NCBI RefSeq assembly: GCF_950295315.1
Contig: NC_080168.1
Location: forward strand, 599,749-663,748
Origin: Erinaceus europaeus
Taxonomy: Eukaryota > Chordata > Mammalia > Eulipotyphla > Erinaceidae
Direction: 5' to 3'
DNA length: 64,000 bases
This document shows, in pieces, positions 12,201 through 24,200 of this stretch. A program made the position numbers and the translations under genes. Within the stretch, counting starts at the first letter, position 1. Each line of letters begins with the position of its first letter. Under the pieces are notes generated by a model, which had not been told where the DNA came from, did no database searches, and worked only from the letters and a program-made list of their open reading frames with translations.

Positions 12201-15200
12201 CCCAGGGACCCGGAGCAGCAGCGCGAGAAGGGCAGGGAGCACGACAGGGCCCAGAAGGTGAGCCTGACTTCCCCGCGGGCGCAGAGGCTCCTCCCTCCTC
12301 TCAGGATGAGAGGCCGTGGCCGGGGTGGACATGCCGCTCAGCTCTCCCCTCCCGCCGGGGCTCTGGTTTTCTCCGAAACCACTTGTGTGTCCTTGGGAGG
12401 TTCGAGGGGGGTCTGTCCGTGGGGGTGGGGGCCGTCTTGGCCTTGAGACCCACAGCGGGTTCCCTCGTGCTGGGGCCACGCAGATGCTTTTCTTCATGAG
12501 GACGGATTTGCTTTGGCAGGACGCAGAACACAGCACTGCTCAGCTCTGGGGCGTGAGGGGAACATTGCAGGGCCTTTGTGGAGCGCATGTGTTACAGTGC
12601 GCGAGGACCCGGGTTCAAGTCCCTGTCTCCACTTTCAGGGGAGACCCTTCACGAGAGGCGGAGCAGGGCTACAGGTGTCTGGTTGTCTCTCTTCCTTTAT
12701 CTCCCTTCCTCTCTTGGTTTCTCTCTGCCTCTTATCTAATAAGTAAGTAAGTTACTGTGTGCAGGGAGTCGGATGCATGAGTGGTAGAGTGGTGCTGTAG
12801 GTAGGTGTCTCTCTGTCTCTGTCTCCTTGCCCCTCCATTTCATTTTATTTTGGACAGACGGAAATTGAGAGGGGAGGAGGAGAAAGAGTGGGAGAGACAG
12901 AGAGACCCCTGCAGCCCTGCTTCACTGCTTGTGAAACTTGAACCCGGGTTCTTGATCACGGTAACGTGTGTGCTCCCCCAGGTGCCCCACTGCCTGGTCC
13001 CCCTCCCCCTCCCCTCTCAATTTCTCTTCTTTTTAAAGAAAAAAAAAAGCTGTCCAGAGCAGTGGGTTTAGTGTGTAGGCCCCAAGTCCTGGGGCCACCA
13101 TGGCAGTGACAGACGTGTCCACAGAGCAAAGACGGGCCACCGGGGAGTCCCAACACTGCGTGCGGTGCTCCTGTCTGCCCCCCAGGCTGACTGGGGAGAG
13201 ATGAGCCCAGCTGTGTCTGAGGTCAGCAGACTCCGCTTCCTCTGCAGTTACAGAGAGAAACTTTCTCTCCCCTTCTCTCTGTCTAGTCAGCAAGCTCAGG
13301 GGAGCTGTCCCGGAAGCTGTCAGAAGGCTCTTCTAAAGACACCAGGCTGGAGCTGGAGGTGAGCGCCTGGCCGAGCCCGTGGCTGTGCCGGTGGGGCTGA
13401 GCCGTGGGCCTCATGTCCAGCTGGCTCCAGGAGCAGGCTGCTGTCCCCAGCTTCCGGGGGCACTGCTGTGTGTCCAGTGCCCTGTCCTGTGTGGGTCTTG
13501 GAGAGGCTGGGCCAGGCAGCCCAGGGAGGCTCTGGGCTGGGTGGAGAGCGGGAGCCCTGGGTGGGGAGGTCCAGTGGGCAGTGCGGACTGGAGCGGGGTG
13601 GGGGCTCTCAGGTAGGGGCTTCCTGGTGGTGCCGGGCACTTGGTGTGCCTCACTCAGATACCGGCTGGGGCCCATGGGTTTCGGAGCCACCACCTCAGGT
13701 GCGGGTAATTGTGGGCACCACCCCTGCCCTTCCCACCCGCCGTGGACTATGGGCCTTTCTCAGGCTGCAGGGAGGTGGGGCCACACGGCCCGCAGAGGGT
13801 GGGTGTCGGCCGGAGCGGGCCTTCACGGTGGACATTCCTCCTCTTACTCCTTGAAGGCCGAGAGTGCCTCCCGGAACACGCGGTCTGTGAGCACGGTGAA
13901 GACGGCCAAACGGCGACTCCGGAATTCTGTGGAAGGTACTGCTGTGCTGGGGACAGGCCTGTGGCTGACACAGCCGCTGTGCAGGGCTGGGGGACAGCAC
14001 GCAGGGGTGATGGAGAGTGAGGTGGGCTCACGCACAGACGCTGACACACGTGTACCTGTCAACCCTCACATGCATCGTGTCTGCGTGTGCGTGCATCTCC
14101 ACGGATACAGGCGCACACTCACACACAGACGCTGACACACATGTGTACCTGTCAGCCCTCACACGCATCATGTCTGCATGTGTGTGCATCTCCGCGGATA
14201 TAGGCGCACACTCACACACAGACGCTGACACACACGTGTACCTGTCACACTCTCATGTATCGCATCTGCGTGTGCGTGCATCTCCACGGATACAGACGTA
14301 TGCTCACACACAGACGCTGACACACACATGTACCTGTCACACTCTCATGTATCGTGTCTGCGTGTGCATGCATCTCCACGGATACAGACGCATGCTCACA
14401 CACAGACGCTGACACACAGGCTGCTCTGCCCATGGCCTGCGTTTGCCGACTCTAGTGATCGCCGATTCCTGCTCGCTCGTTGGTTCGGTTCAGGGTGGGA
14501 GGTGGCACACAGAAAGCCCTGCCCTTCCTCCAGGTCACTCACTGACCAGCTGGCTGGTGTCTCTTATCCTCTGGACTTTTGTTCTTTCCCGGCTGCCACT
14601 TCCCTGTGCTGACAGCCTCCAGCCTCGCTTCTCACCAGCACCGGGGCTGCTGCTCCTGCCATCCTGCCATCCTGCCACTCTGCCACTCTGCCATTCTGCC
14701 ATTCTCCCATTCTGCCATCCTGCCATTCTCCCATTCTCCCACTCTCCCACTCTGCCACTCTGCCACTCTCCCATTCTGCCATTTTGCCACTCTCCCACTC
14801 TGCCACTCTGCCATTCTGCCACTCTCCCACTCTGCCATTCTGCCATTCTCCCACTCTCCCACTCTCCCACTTTGCCACTCTGCCACTCTCCCACTCTGCC
14901 ATTCTCCCACTCTGCCACTCTGCCACTCTCCCACTCTGCCATTCTCCCACTCTGCCACTCTCCTACTCTGCCATTCTCCCACTCTGCCACTCTGCCATTC
15001 TGCCATTCTCCTATTCTGCCATTCTGTCATTCTCCCACTCTGCCACTCTGCCACTCTCCCACTCTCCCATTCTGCCATTCTCCCATTCTCCCATTCTGCC
15101 ATCCTCCCATTCTGCCATTCTGCCATTCTGCCACTCTGCCATTCTCCCACTCTCCCACTCTGCCATTCTGCCATTTTGCCATTCTCCCACTCTCCCATTC

Positions 15201-18200
15201 AGCCATCCTCCCATTCTGCCATTCTGCCATTCTCCCACTCTCCCACTCTCCCACTCTCCCACTCTGCCATTCTGCCATTCTGCCATTCTCCCACTCTCCC
15301 ATTCTGCCATCCTCCCATTCTGCCATTCTGCCATTCTCCCATTCTGCCACTCTCCCATTCTGCCATTCTGCCATCCTCCCATTCTCCCATTCTCCCTCCT
15401 GGCCAGCTTCAGCACGGCTCTGCTGTCCATCCACCGGCTGTCCCTGGAGATTGGCCCTCGGCGCTGGCGCGGGTGGGGGTGTCCGTCACTGTGGCCGTCT
15501 GTCGTGTCCTGTGCCGTCTGTCCTGGCTGCTGCTGGCTGTTCATCTTATTTCTCCGTTTGTGTTTATCTGGCGTTCAACTTACTCCCGGCTGTGAGCTGC
15601 TGCTTCTTCAGTCCCCTCTGGGCCCCTTTTCTCGTGCAGTCTCCTGCTCCAGCTAGGGATGGCTGCTGCTATCCATGCAAGCCCCCTCGGCGTGGCGCAG
15701 CAGGGGAGCGTGGGTAGGCTTAACCTGGCTCGGTGACATCTGGTTCCCATGATCTGCATCCCGGGCTTATATGGCTCTCTGCATGTTTGAGCGTGTTTGG
15801 GACGTGACACAGCTGAGAGCAGAGGGGCAGGCCGTGTAGCTCCTCCTAGGTTTCGGCATCAAAGGTCAGAAACACAAGACACAAGTGAGGCAAGTAGAGT
15901 CAGTTACATAGACCAAGGAACCTTTAATGTGGTAGCCAGGGAAGCTTGAGGAGCTCAGGTTCAGCCAGGGAGGTGAGCCCCGGCCAGGGAGGGGAGAGGA
16001 CCAGCCAGGGAGAGGAGAGAACCCGGGCAGGGAGGGGAGAGAGCCAGCCAGGGAGGGGAGAGGACCAGCCAGGGAGGGGAGAGGACCAGCCAGGGAGGGG
16101 AGAGGACCAGCCAGGGAGGGGAGAGGACCAGCCAGGGAGGGGAGAGAGCCAGCCAGGGAGGGGAGAGGACCAGCCAGGGAGGGGAGAGGACCAGCCAGGG
16201 AGGGGAGAGGACCAGCCAGGGAGGGGAGAGGACCAGCCAGGGAGGGGAGAGAATCTGGGCAGGAGGTGAGGAGCTGCCCTGGGACAGGCTGGTGGCCTTG
16301 TAAAGGGTCTGGGCTCAGGCTTAGATTCCTGTCGCTCAGCACAGTTCTGGTTGGAGGTGTCTGCCGCAGGCAGGAGTGAGTCTTCCCGCCTGGTGAGGGG
16401 TCTGTCGCAGCGCCCCCTTCAGTCTGTCTCAGTGAGAGAAGTTCTCTCTGTGAGGGCAGGGGCCGGGCTCAGGCCCGAGCATGTTTGCTTCAAATCACAC
16501 ACAGTGCTGTCTCGTGTGTGAAGACGCTCTCGGGCCGCCGTCTGGAGTCCGGCCCTGCTGCTTCACGCTGGCAGCCAGGTCACCAACACCCAGGAAGCCA
16601 GCGCACCTGCACAGTGACGTCCATCAGAACTTAGCGCTGGTGCCCTCAATGGCCTGAGCAGCTTCGTGTGTCCATGAACTGAGCAAGCAGGTTCAGGCCC
16701 TGGACTCTGTGATGGGAGGGGGTGCTGATCCCTGACTCTGTGATGGTAGGGGGTCCTGGCCCCTGACTCTGTGATGGGAGGGGGTCCTGGCCCCTGACTC
16801 TGTGATGGTAGGGGGTCCTGGCCCCTGACTCCGTGATGGGAGGGCGTCCTGGCCCCTGACTCTGTGATGGTAGGGGTCCTGATCCCTGACTCCATGATGG
16901 GAGGGGGTCCTGGCCCCTGACTCTGTGATGGTAGGGGGTCCTGGCCCCTGACTCTGTGATGGGAGGGGGTCCTGGCCCCTGACTCTGTGATGGTAGGGGT
17001 CCTGATCCCTGACTCCATGATGGTAGGGGGTCCTGGCCCCTGACTCTGTGATGGGAGGGGGTCCTGATCCCTGACTCTGTGATGGGAGGGGGTCCTGGCC
17101 CCTGACTCTGTGATGGGAGGGGGTCCTGGCCCCTGACTCTGTGATGGGAGGGGGTCCTGGCCCCTGACTCCATGATGGGAGGGGGTCCTGGCCCCTGTCT
17201 CTGTGATGGGAGGGGGTCCTGGCCCCTGTCTCTGTGATGGGAGGGGTCCTGGCCCCTGACTCTGTGATGGGAGGGGGTCCTGGCCCCTGACTCTGTGATG
17301 GGAGGGGGTCCTGGCCCCTGACTCTGTGATGGGAGGGGGTCCTGGCCCCTGTCTCTGTGATGGGAGGGGGTCCTGGCCCCTGACTCTGTGATGGTAGGGG
17401 TCCTGGCCCCTGACTCTGTGATGGGAGGGGTCCTGGCCCCTGACTCTGTGATGGTAGGGGTCCTGGCCCCTGACTCTGTGATGGGAGGGGGTCCTGGCCC
17501 CTGACTCTGTGACGGTAGGGGGTCCTGGGCCCTGACTCTGAAATGCTAGGGGTCCTGGATCAATCAAGCTGCTCCCTGTTGTGAGGCTCATCTGAGGCAC
17601 AGGTAGGGAGAGATGGCCGGGCCTCCAGTCCGCCTGGTGTTTGCTGATGGGCCTGGGGTGGGGTGGCATCTTTATCATCTGTGTGTTCTCTCTCTTCCTT
17701 TTTTTAAAACATTTTAATATTTATTTATTTTCAGTTTTGTTGCTCTTGTTGTTTTTTTATTGTTGCTGTAGTTATTATTGTTGATGTCGTCATTGTTGGA
17801 AGGACAGAGAGAAGTGGAGAGAGGAAGGGAAGACAGAGAGGGAGAGAAAGACAGACACCTGCAGACCTACTGCAGGTGGGGAGCTGGGGGCTCGAACCGG
17901 GATCCTCATGCCGGTCCTTGCGTTTGCGCCACGTGCACTTAACCTGCTGCGCTACCGCCCAGCTCCCCATGTTTGTTGTCTAATGAGTGTGATTTGATCT
18001 GAGCTTGGTGCTGAGCTGATGCTCATGGTGCCTCTGCCCTGCAGTCTGAGGAGGGTGGGTGGCTGCTGCCTCCTTGAACTGGGAGCCCTGCAGACGCTTC
18101 CTCGCTGCCTGCCCAGAGAACCCTCAGAGCCTCCTGTGACTCTGCCCTCCTCCAGAGTAACAGGCAGTGGGGCTCAGGTGCTGCACCCAGGGGTCTGCAG

Positions 18201-21200
18201 GCCGGGCCACAGTGGGAGTGCTTCTGGGTGCTAGACACACCCGGGACCTAAAGCTGCTCGGGAAGCCCACAGACTCCAGACGTGAGCTCAGAGGGCTGCT
18301 GTTCCTTCAGCTTCACACAGCAAAATTTTCCTTCCCTAGTTTAGAGAAAGAGGAGACACCCCACAGCCCTGCCCACACTGCGTGGGGCTCCCTGGGTGCT
18401 GTGCCTGGTGCTGAGAGAGGAGACACCCCACAGCCCTGCCCACCCTCCATGGGGCTCCCTGGGTGCTGTGCAGGGTGCTGAGAGAGGAGAGACCCCACAG
18501 CCCTGCCCACCCTCCATGGGCTCCCTGGGTGCTGTGCAGGGTGCTGAGAGAGGAGACACCCCACAGCCCTGCCCACCCTCCATGGGCTCCCTGGGTGCTG
18601 TGCAGGGTGCTGAGAGAGGAGACACCCCACAGCCCTGCCCACCCTCCATGGGCTCCCTGGGTGCTGTGCAGGGTGCTGAGAGAGGAGAGACCCCACAGCC
18701 CTGCCCACCCTCCATGGGCTCCCTGGGTGCTGTGCAGGGTGCTGAGAGAGGAGAGACTCCACAGCCCTGCCCACCCTCCATGGGCTCCCTGGGTGCTGTG
18801 CAGGGTGCTGAGAGAGGAGACACCCCACAGCCCTGCCCACCCTCCATGGGGCTCCCTGGGTGCTGTGCCTGGTGCTGAGAGAGGAGACACCCCACAGCCC
18901 TGCCCACCCTCCATGGGCTCCCTGGGTGCTGTGCAGGGTGCTGAGAGAGGAGAGACCCCACAGCCCTGCCCACCCTCCATGGGGCTCCCTGAGTGCTGTG
19001 CAGGGTGCTGAGAGAGGAGAGAACCCATAGCCCTGCCCACCCTCCATGGGCTCCCTGGGTGCTGTGCAGGGTGCTGAGAGAGGAGAGACCCCACAGCCCT
19101 GCCCACCCTCCATGGGCTCCCTGGGACCCCACAGCCCTGCCCATCCTTCATAGGGCTCCCTGGGTGCTGTGCCTGGTGCTCCCCGGGTGCTGTGCCTGGT
19201 GCTCCCCGGGTGCTGTGCTTGGTGCTGCTCTGCATTATGCGTGGCCCAGCTCATACTGCAGCTGAGCCCCTTGAGGCTGTGAGGATGCTTGCCCACCCTC
19301 TGCCTCCGGGCTGTGGTGCCTGAGCTGTCTAACTCCCTCTTGCACTCTGGCTCCTCCAGGAAGAAGGGACGTTAGAGCCAGTGAGCCTAGCTTCTCTCCC
19401 GAGCAAGAGCCCAGTGTCTGCAGCCGAGCTAAGAAGGAACAGCCCTCCAAGCAGCCTGGTAAGACCCAGCACGCCCGACCCGTGCTGGGCAGCTGACCTG
19501 CAGGGACAGAGCCCGGGGCGCATGGACATGCTTTGCTGGCTGGGCGCTGTGCACCTTCAGAGCTGTGGGGTCCGGCAGCCGGCCAGGGGGCGGTGGGGTG
19601 GTCGAGAGGTGCGATGGCGGGAGAGACCCCGTGGCCCTGTGAGGATGGACCGGAGTGGCCTTGTGTTGGGTGACAGAGCTACCTGCCAGGGGACAGTGAC
19701 TCCTGCCAGAGGAGCCGGAGCTGAGGTGTAAGTGGGGGGTGGCGGCCGGCAAGGGAGGGTCAGCGCCACTCCAGGCCCGGTGTCAAAGACGAGTCCGGGA
19801 GCAGGCAGAGGCCTGAGGCTGAGGCTGGGGCTCTCGGCACACGGGGACCCACCTAGTGGGGTGGAGGTGCCGGCCTCGCCCCTTGGGCTTGGTGAGAGGC
19901 GTTTGCTGCTAGGAACAGAGCTCTGGAGGGCAGGTCTGAGGCGGCCACCCCGTCTCAGCTCTGGTGCACAGTAGCAGATGCTGTCAGGGCACTGGCTCCG
20001 CGCTGTCCTGACTGCTGTCACCCGTCTGCCCCTGGCCCTCGGCAGCCGGGAAGGAGGCTCACGTTCCAGCCAAAGCCTTGGAGGCTGGAGCCGGGAAGGA
20101 GCCAGAGCCGGCAAGCCCAGCTCCTGAGCCCGGTAAGGAGCCCGCCGAGTTGAGCCCCGCCCTCCGCCCGCCGGGGGCCCCGTGGGGACAGCAGCCTCCC
20201 GGCACGGTCAGTGTTTCAGGATGCCAGCTGGCAGCCCCGGCACCACCAGCCCTGCCCCACAGCCTGCCCCTCGGCCTGTGACAGTTGGTGTCATGGGAGG
20301 GACCCAGGAGGGTGGGGCGGTGCCGCAGTGACTCCCCTCTGCTTCTCTTCTTGAAAAAGAGAAAAGGCAGGTGGGCTGCCAGCCAGCCTCACTGTGGGCA
20401 CGTCCCGTGGGCCCCGCCGGGGTTGGGGCAGTGGGGCAGGCCAGCCGTGTCCTCGCCCTGCCGCTGCCGGTCTGGACCCTCTCGGGGATGCCCCTGCAGC
20501 TCAGTGACTGGTCCCGATCGTCCCGGCAGAGCCAGGGCTCAGGTGACGGCTAGAGAGAGCGGCTGTGACTGACCAGAGGGGTGGGCGTCCCCCCTACCCC
20601 CCGGCTCTCCTGGGAGCGTTGCTGCAAGAGGGAGGCCCGGCCTGGCCCTGTGTAGGCTCTCATCTGCCTCTCCCTTCATGGACAGACTGAGTGAGCCTTC
20701 CGGAGCTGGGAGGACAGGCACTCGGCCTGGCACCTTGGCCCTGTCGCCCAGCTGAGAACAGGCGTGACGCCCTCCCTCTGGGGCTGCAGGGACAGTGTCC
20801 GACGGGGTACTTCCTCTCCAGAAGCCCCGTGCCACGTGGCCCACCAGAACTTGGGCCTCAGGGTCTGGGGCACAGAGGCTCCCTAGCCTGGAGCAGACTG
20901 GTTTCTGCCAGGTGAAGGCTGCCTGCCACGGGCACCGAGCTGAGGTGGTGCACAGGCCTCAAACCCCAGAGGTCCCGGCCCCTCCCTCCCGCCCAGCTGT
21001 GCTCTGGGCAGAAAAAGGAACGGCCAACGGGCTGTCCGCGCCCGGGCGTGGGCCTGCCTGCTACCCCCAGCCATGGCTGCTCTCTCTGCCCCTTTCCCGT
21101 CCCTTTAAGAAGAGGGCTGCCGACGGTACTTTGTCGTCTTTGGCCACCCACCAGGGCTTTCCGACGGCAGTCTCTCCATTCTCAGTGACTCTCTCTCTTA

Positions 21201-24200
21201 AACTTGAGACAGAGACAGAGAGGGGCAAAGAGACAGGAAGAGGAGAGACATCATACCAGCATCCTGCCACTCACAGCTTCCTCTGGGAAGGTGCTTCCGT
21301 GTGGTGTTGGGGACTTGAACCCACCTGGGTCCTTGTGGGAGACAAACCTGTGCTCTGCGGGGTGGCCTGCCTCAGCCTCCAGCCTCTACTTTGACTTAAA
21401 TTTTCATTTTTTTTTATATTTACTTATTTTCCCTTTTGTTGCCCATTTTTTTGTTGTTGTTGTAGTTATTGTTGTTGATGTCATCAATGTTGGATAGGAC
21501 ATAGAGAAGTGGAGAGAGGAGGGGAAGACAGAGAGGGGGAGAGAAAGACAGACACCTGCAGACCTGCTTCACCGCCTGTGAAGCGACTCCCCTGCAGGTG
21601 GGGAGACGGGGGCTCGAACTGGGATCCTCATGCCGGTCCCTGCGCTTTGTGCCACATGCACTTAACCCGTTGCGCTGCTGCCTGACTCCTTTGACTTAAT
21701 TTTAATGTTTATGATTTTAGTGTCACTGGGCCTTCACTGCTCCAGGATGACATTTTCAGAATGAAAGAGATGGTAATAGACACAGTAACACTGCAGTTTC
21801 CTTCAGGGTGTGTGGCTGGGTCAACCTGGGTGTGCACATGACAAAGCAAAAGAGAGGAGGGACCCCACAGCCCTGCCCACCCTCCATGGGCTCCCTGGGT
21901 GCTGTGCAGGGTGCTGAGAGAGGAGACACCCCACAGCCCTGCCCACCCTCCATGGGCTCCCTGGGTGTTGTGCAGGGTGCTGAGAGAGGAGACACCCCAC
22001 AGCCCTGCCCACCCTCCATGGGGCTCCCTGGGTGCTGTGCAGGATGCTGAGAGAGGAGAGACCCCACAGCCCTGCCCACCCTCCATGGGCTCCCTGGGTG
22101 CTGTGCAGGGTGCTGAGAGAGGAGACACCCCACAGCCCTACCCACCCTCCATGGGCTCCCTGGGTGCTGTGCAGGGTGCTGAGAGAGGAGACACCCCACA
22201 GCCCTGCCCACCCTCCATGGGCTCCCTGGGTGCTGTGCAGGGTGCTGAGAGAGGAGAGACCCCACAGCCCTGCCCACCCTCCATGGGGCTCCCTGGGTGC
22301 TGTGCCTGGTGCTGAGAGAGGAGACACCCCACAGCCCTGCCCACCCTCCATGGGCTCCCTGGGTGCTGTGCAGGGTGCTGAGAGAGGAGACACCCCACAG
22401 TCCTGCCCACCCTCCATGGGTTCCCTGGGTGCTGTGCCTGGTCCTGAGAGAGGAGAGACCCCACAGCCCTGCCCACCCTCCATGGGCTCCCTGGGTGCTG
22501 TGCAGGGTGCTGAGAGAGGAGACACCCCACAGCCCTGCCCACCCTCCATGGGCTCCCTGGGTGCTGTGCAGGGTGCTGGGAGAGGAGACACCCCACAGCC
22601 CTGCCCACCCTCCATGGGCTTCCTGGGTGCTGTGCCTGGTGCTGAGAGAGGAGAGACCCCACAGCCCTGCCCACCCTCCATGGGCTCCCTGGGTGCTGTG
22701 CAGGGTGCTGAGAGAGGAGAGACCCCACAGCCCTGCCCACCCTCCATGGGATCCCCGGGTGCTGTGCTTGGTGCTGAGAGAGGAGACACCCCACAGCCCT
22801 GCCCACCCTCCATGGGGCTCCCTGGGTGCTGTGCCTGGTGCTTCCTCCCATGTGGTGCTGGGACTTGAATCCAGGGCCTTGAGTGTGACAAGCCATGTGC
22901 CCTGCTGGCTGAGCCATCTCCTGTTTCCTGTTTTCCCAAACACCAAGGCACCATGGTCAGCTTGCACTCCAGGGCCCCCTCTCCCCGCCCCAGAGCCACA
23001 CAGGGCTTGCTGGGTAGCGTCTTGTACATACCACCGAGCCCTTGCTGACCCCCGTGGCCCGTGTCACTCACGGCAGGACCCCAGGACTCGGGGGCTCAGC
23101 CCACCGCCTCCCCTGATGAACAATCCGCTGGGCTGTGGCGTGGGAGCCTTGAGCCAGAGCCTTCAGCGAAGCGGAGAGGTAAGCTGGGCCCCCGGCCCTG
23201 CCCCCAGCTGCGCCCCCCCCCCCCGGTACTGGGTGCTGACCTGTGGCCCGCGAGGCCCCCCCCCCCCGGTACTGGGTGCTGACCTGTGGCCCGCGAGGCC
23301 CCCTTCTCCCCAGAGAGGCCTCTGTTTCTCACATCCCTGTCACGTCATCGTGTTTGGGGGCAGGCGGCAGGCGTTTGGCTACCCTGGGTCTGGTCTCAGG
23401 AGTGCTGAGCGCCCCTCGGGCAAAGGCCGCACCTGTGGGCACAGGGACTGGTCCTCACAGCCCTCGCAGCCATGCAGTCGGAAGCGGAAGCGTGTGGGGA
23501 GGTCGGAGACTGGTTCCTCCACCCTGCCCAGAGGAGGGGGTTTCTCCTGCTGGGGGTCCTCAGAAGCCCTCGCTGACGAAGGCTCTGGGCCCCGGCTGAG
23601 CCCTGAGTCTGCCCCAAACGAGCCCCGGGCTGTCCTGTTTCGGGAGCCGGGTAGGGACTGGAGCATGCGGCCTGGTGGTGCTGACTTCTCTTTGGGCACC
23701 TGCGGTTCTCTGGGTGGCCTGTCCCCTGACCCCCACTTTGCACCAGTGCGGTGCTGCTCTGTCTCTGTGTCCGTTCCCCCCCCCCCTTCACCTGGAGGGG
23801 CTGCATGGACCATATCTGGAGCTGGTCCTGCGTCAGGGCCTGGCAGTGCTGGAACTATCTAGAAGCCTGCTTTGCTGTCTCAGCGCAGGGCAGGGTGGGG
23901 TGGTGGCTGCACCCGACTCTCACACTCATATGGGACGTGACCCGGCGCTCGGCCTACTGCCCTCTGCCTCCCCTCCTGCGGCTTGTGGGGCCAGGGCTGT
24001 CGGGAGCCTGCCTTCAGCCTCACTTTTCTTCCTTTTGATGGTTGGGGGGGGCTTGCACATTCATACCCACCCCCCCGACTGCCTCCTTCAGAGCAAGGGC
24101 CAGACCCCACAGCTTGGGGCTTCTCCAGTGTCCTCGGCCTTCCCATGTGGGACCAGGGCTTGGCGCTGGGCTGTGTGCTTGGCAAGGCAGATGCCCTGCC

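Noticed and set aside
3573..23071. Open frames of 260-480 codons with a 22-residue repeat on the minus strand
   Set aside because: Translations of the 66-bp minisatellite (66/3 = 22) at three sites; not genes.
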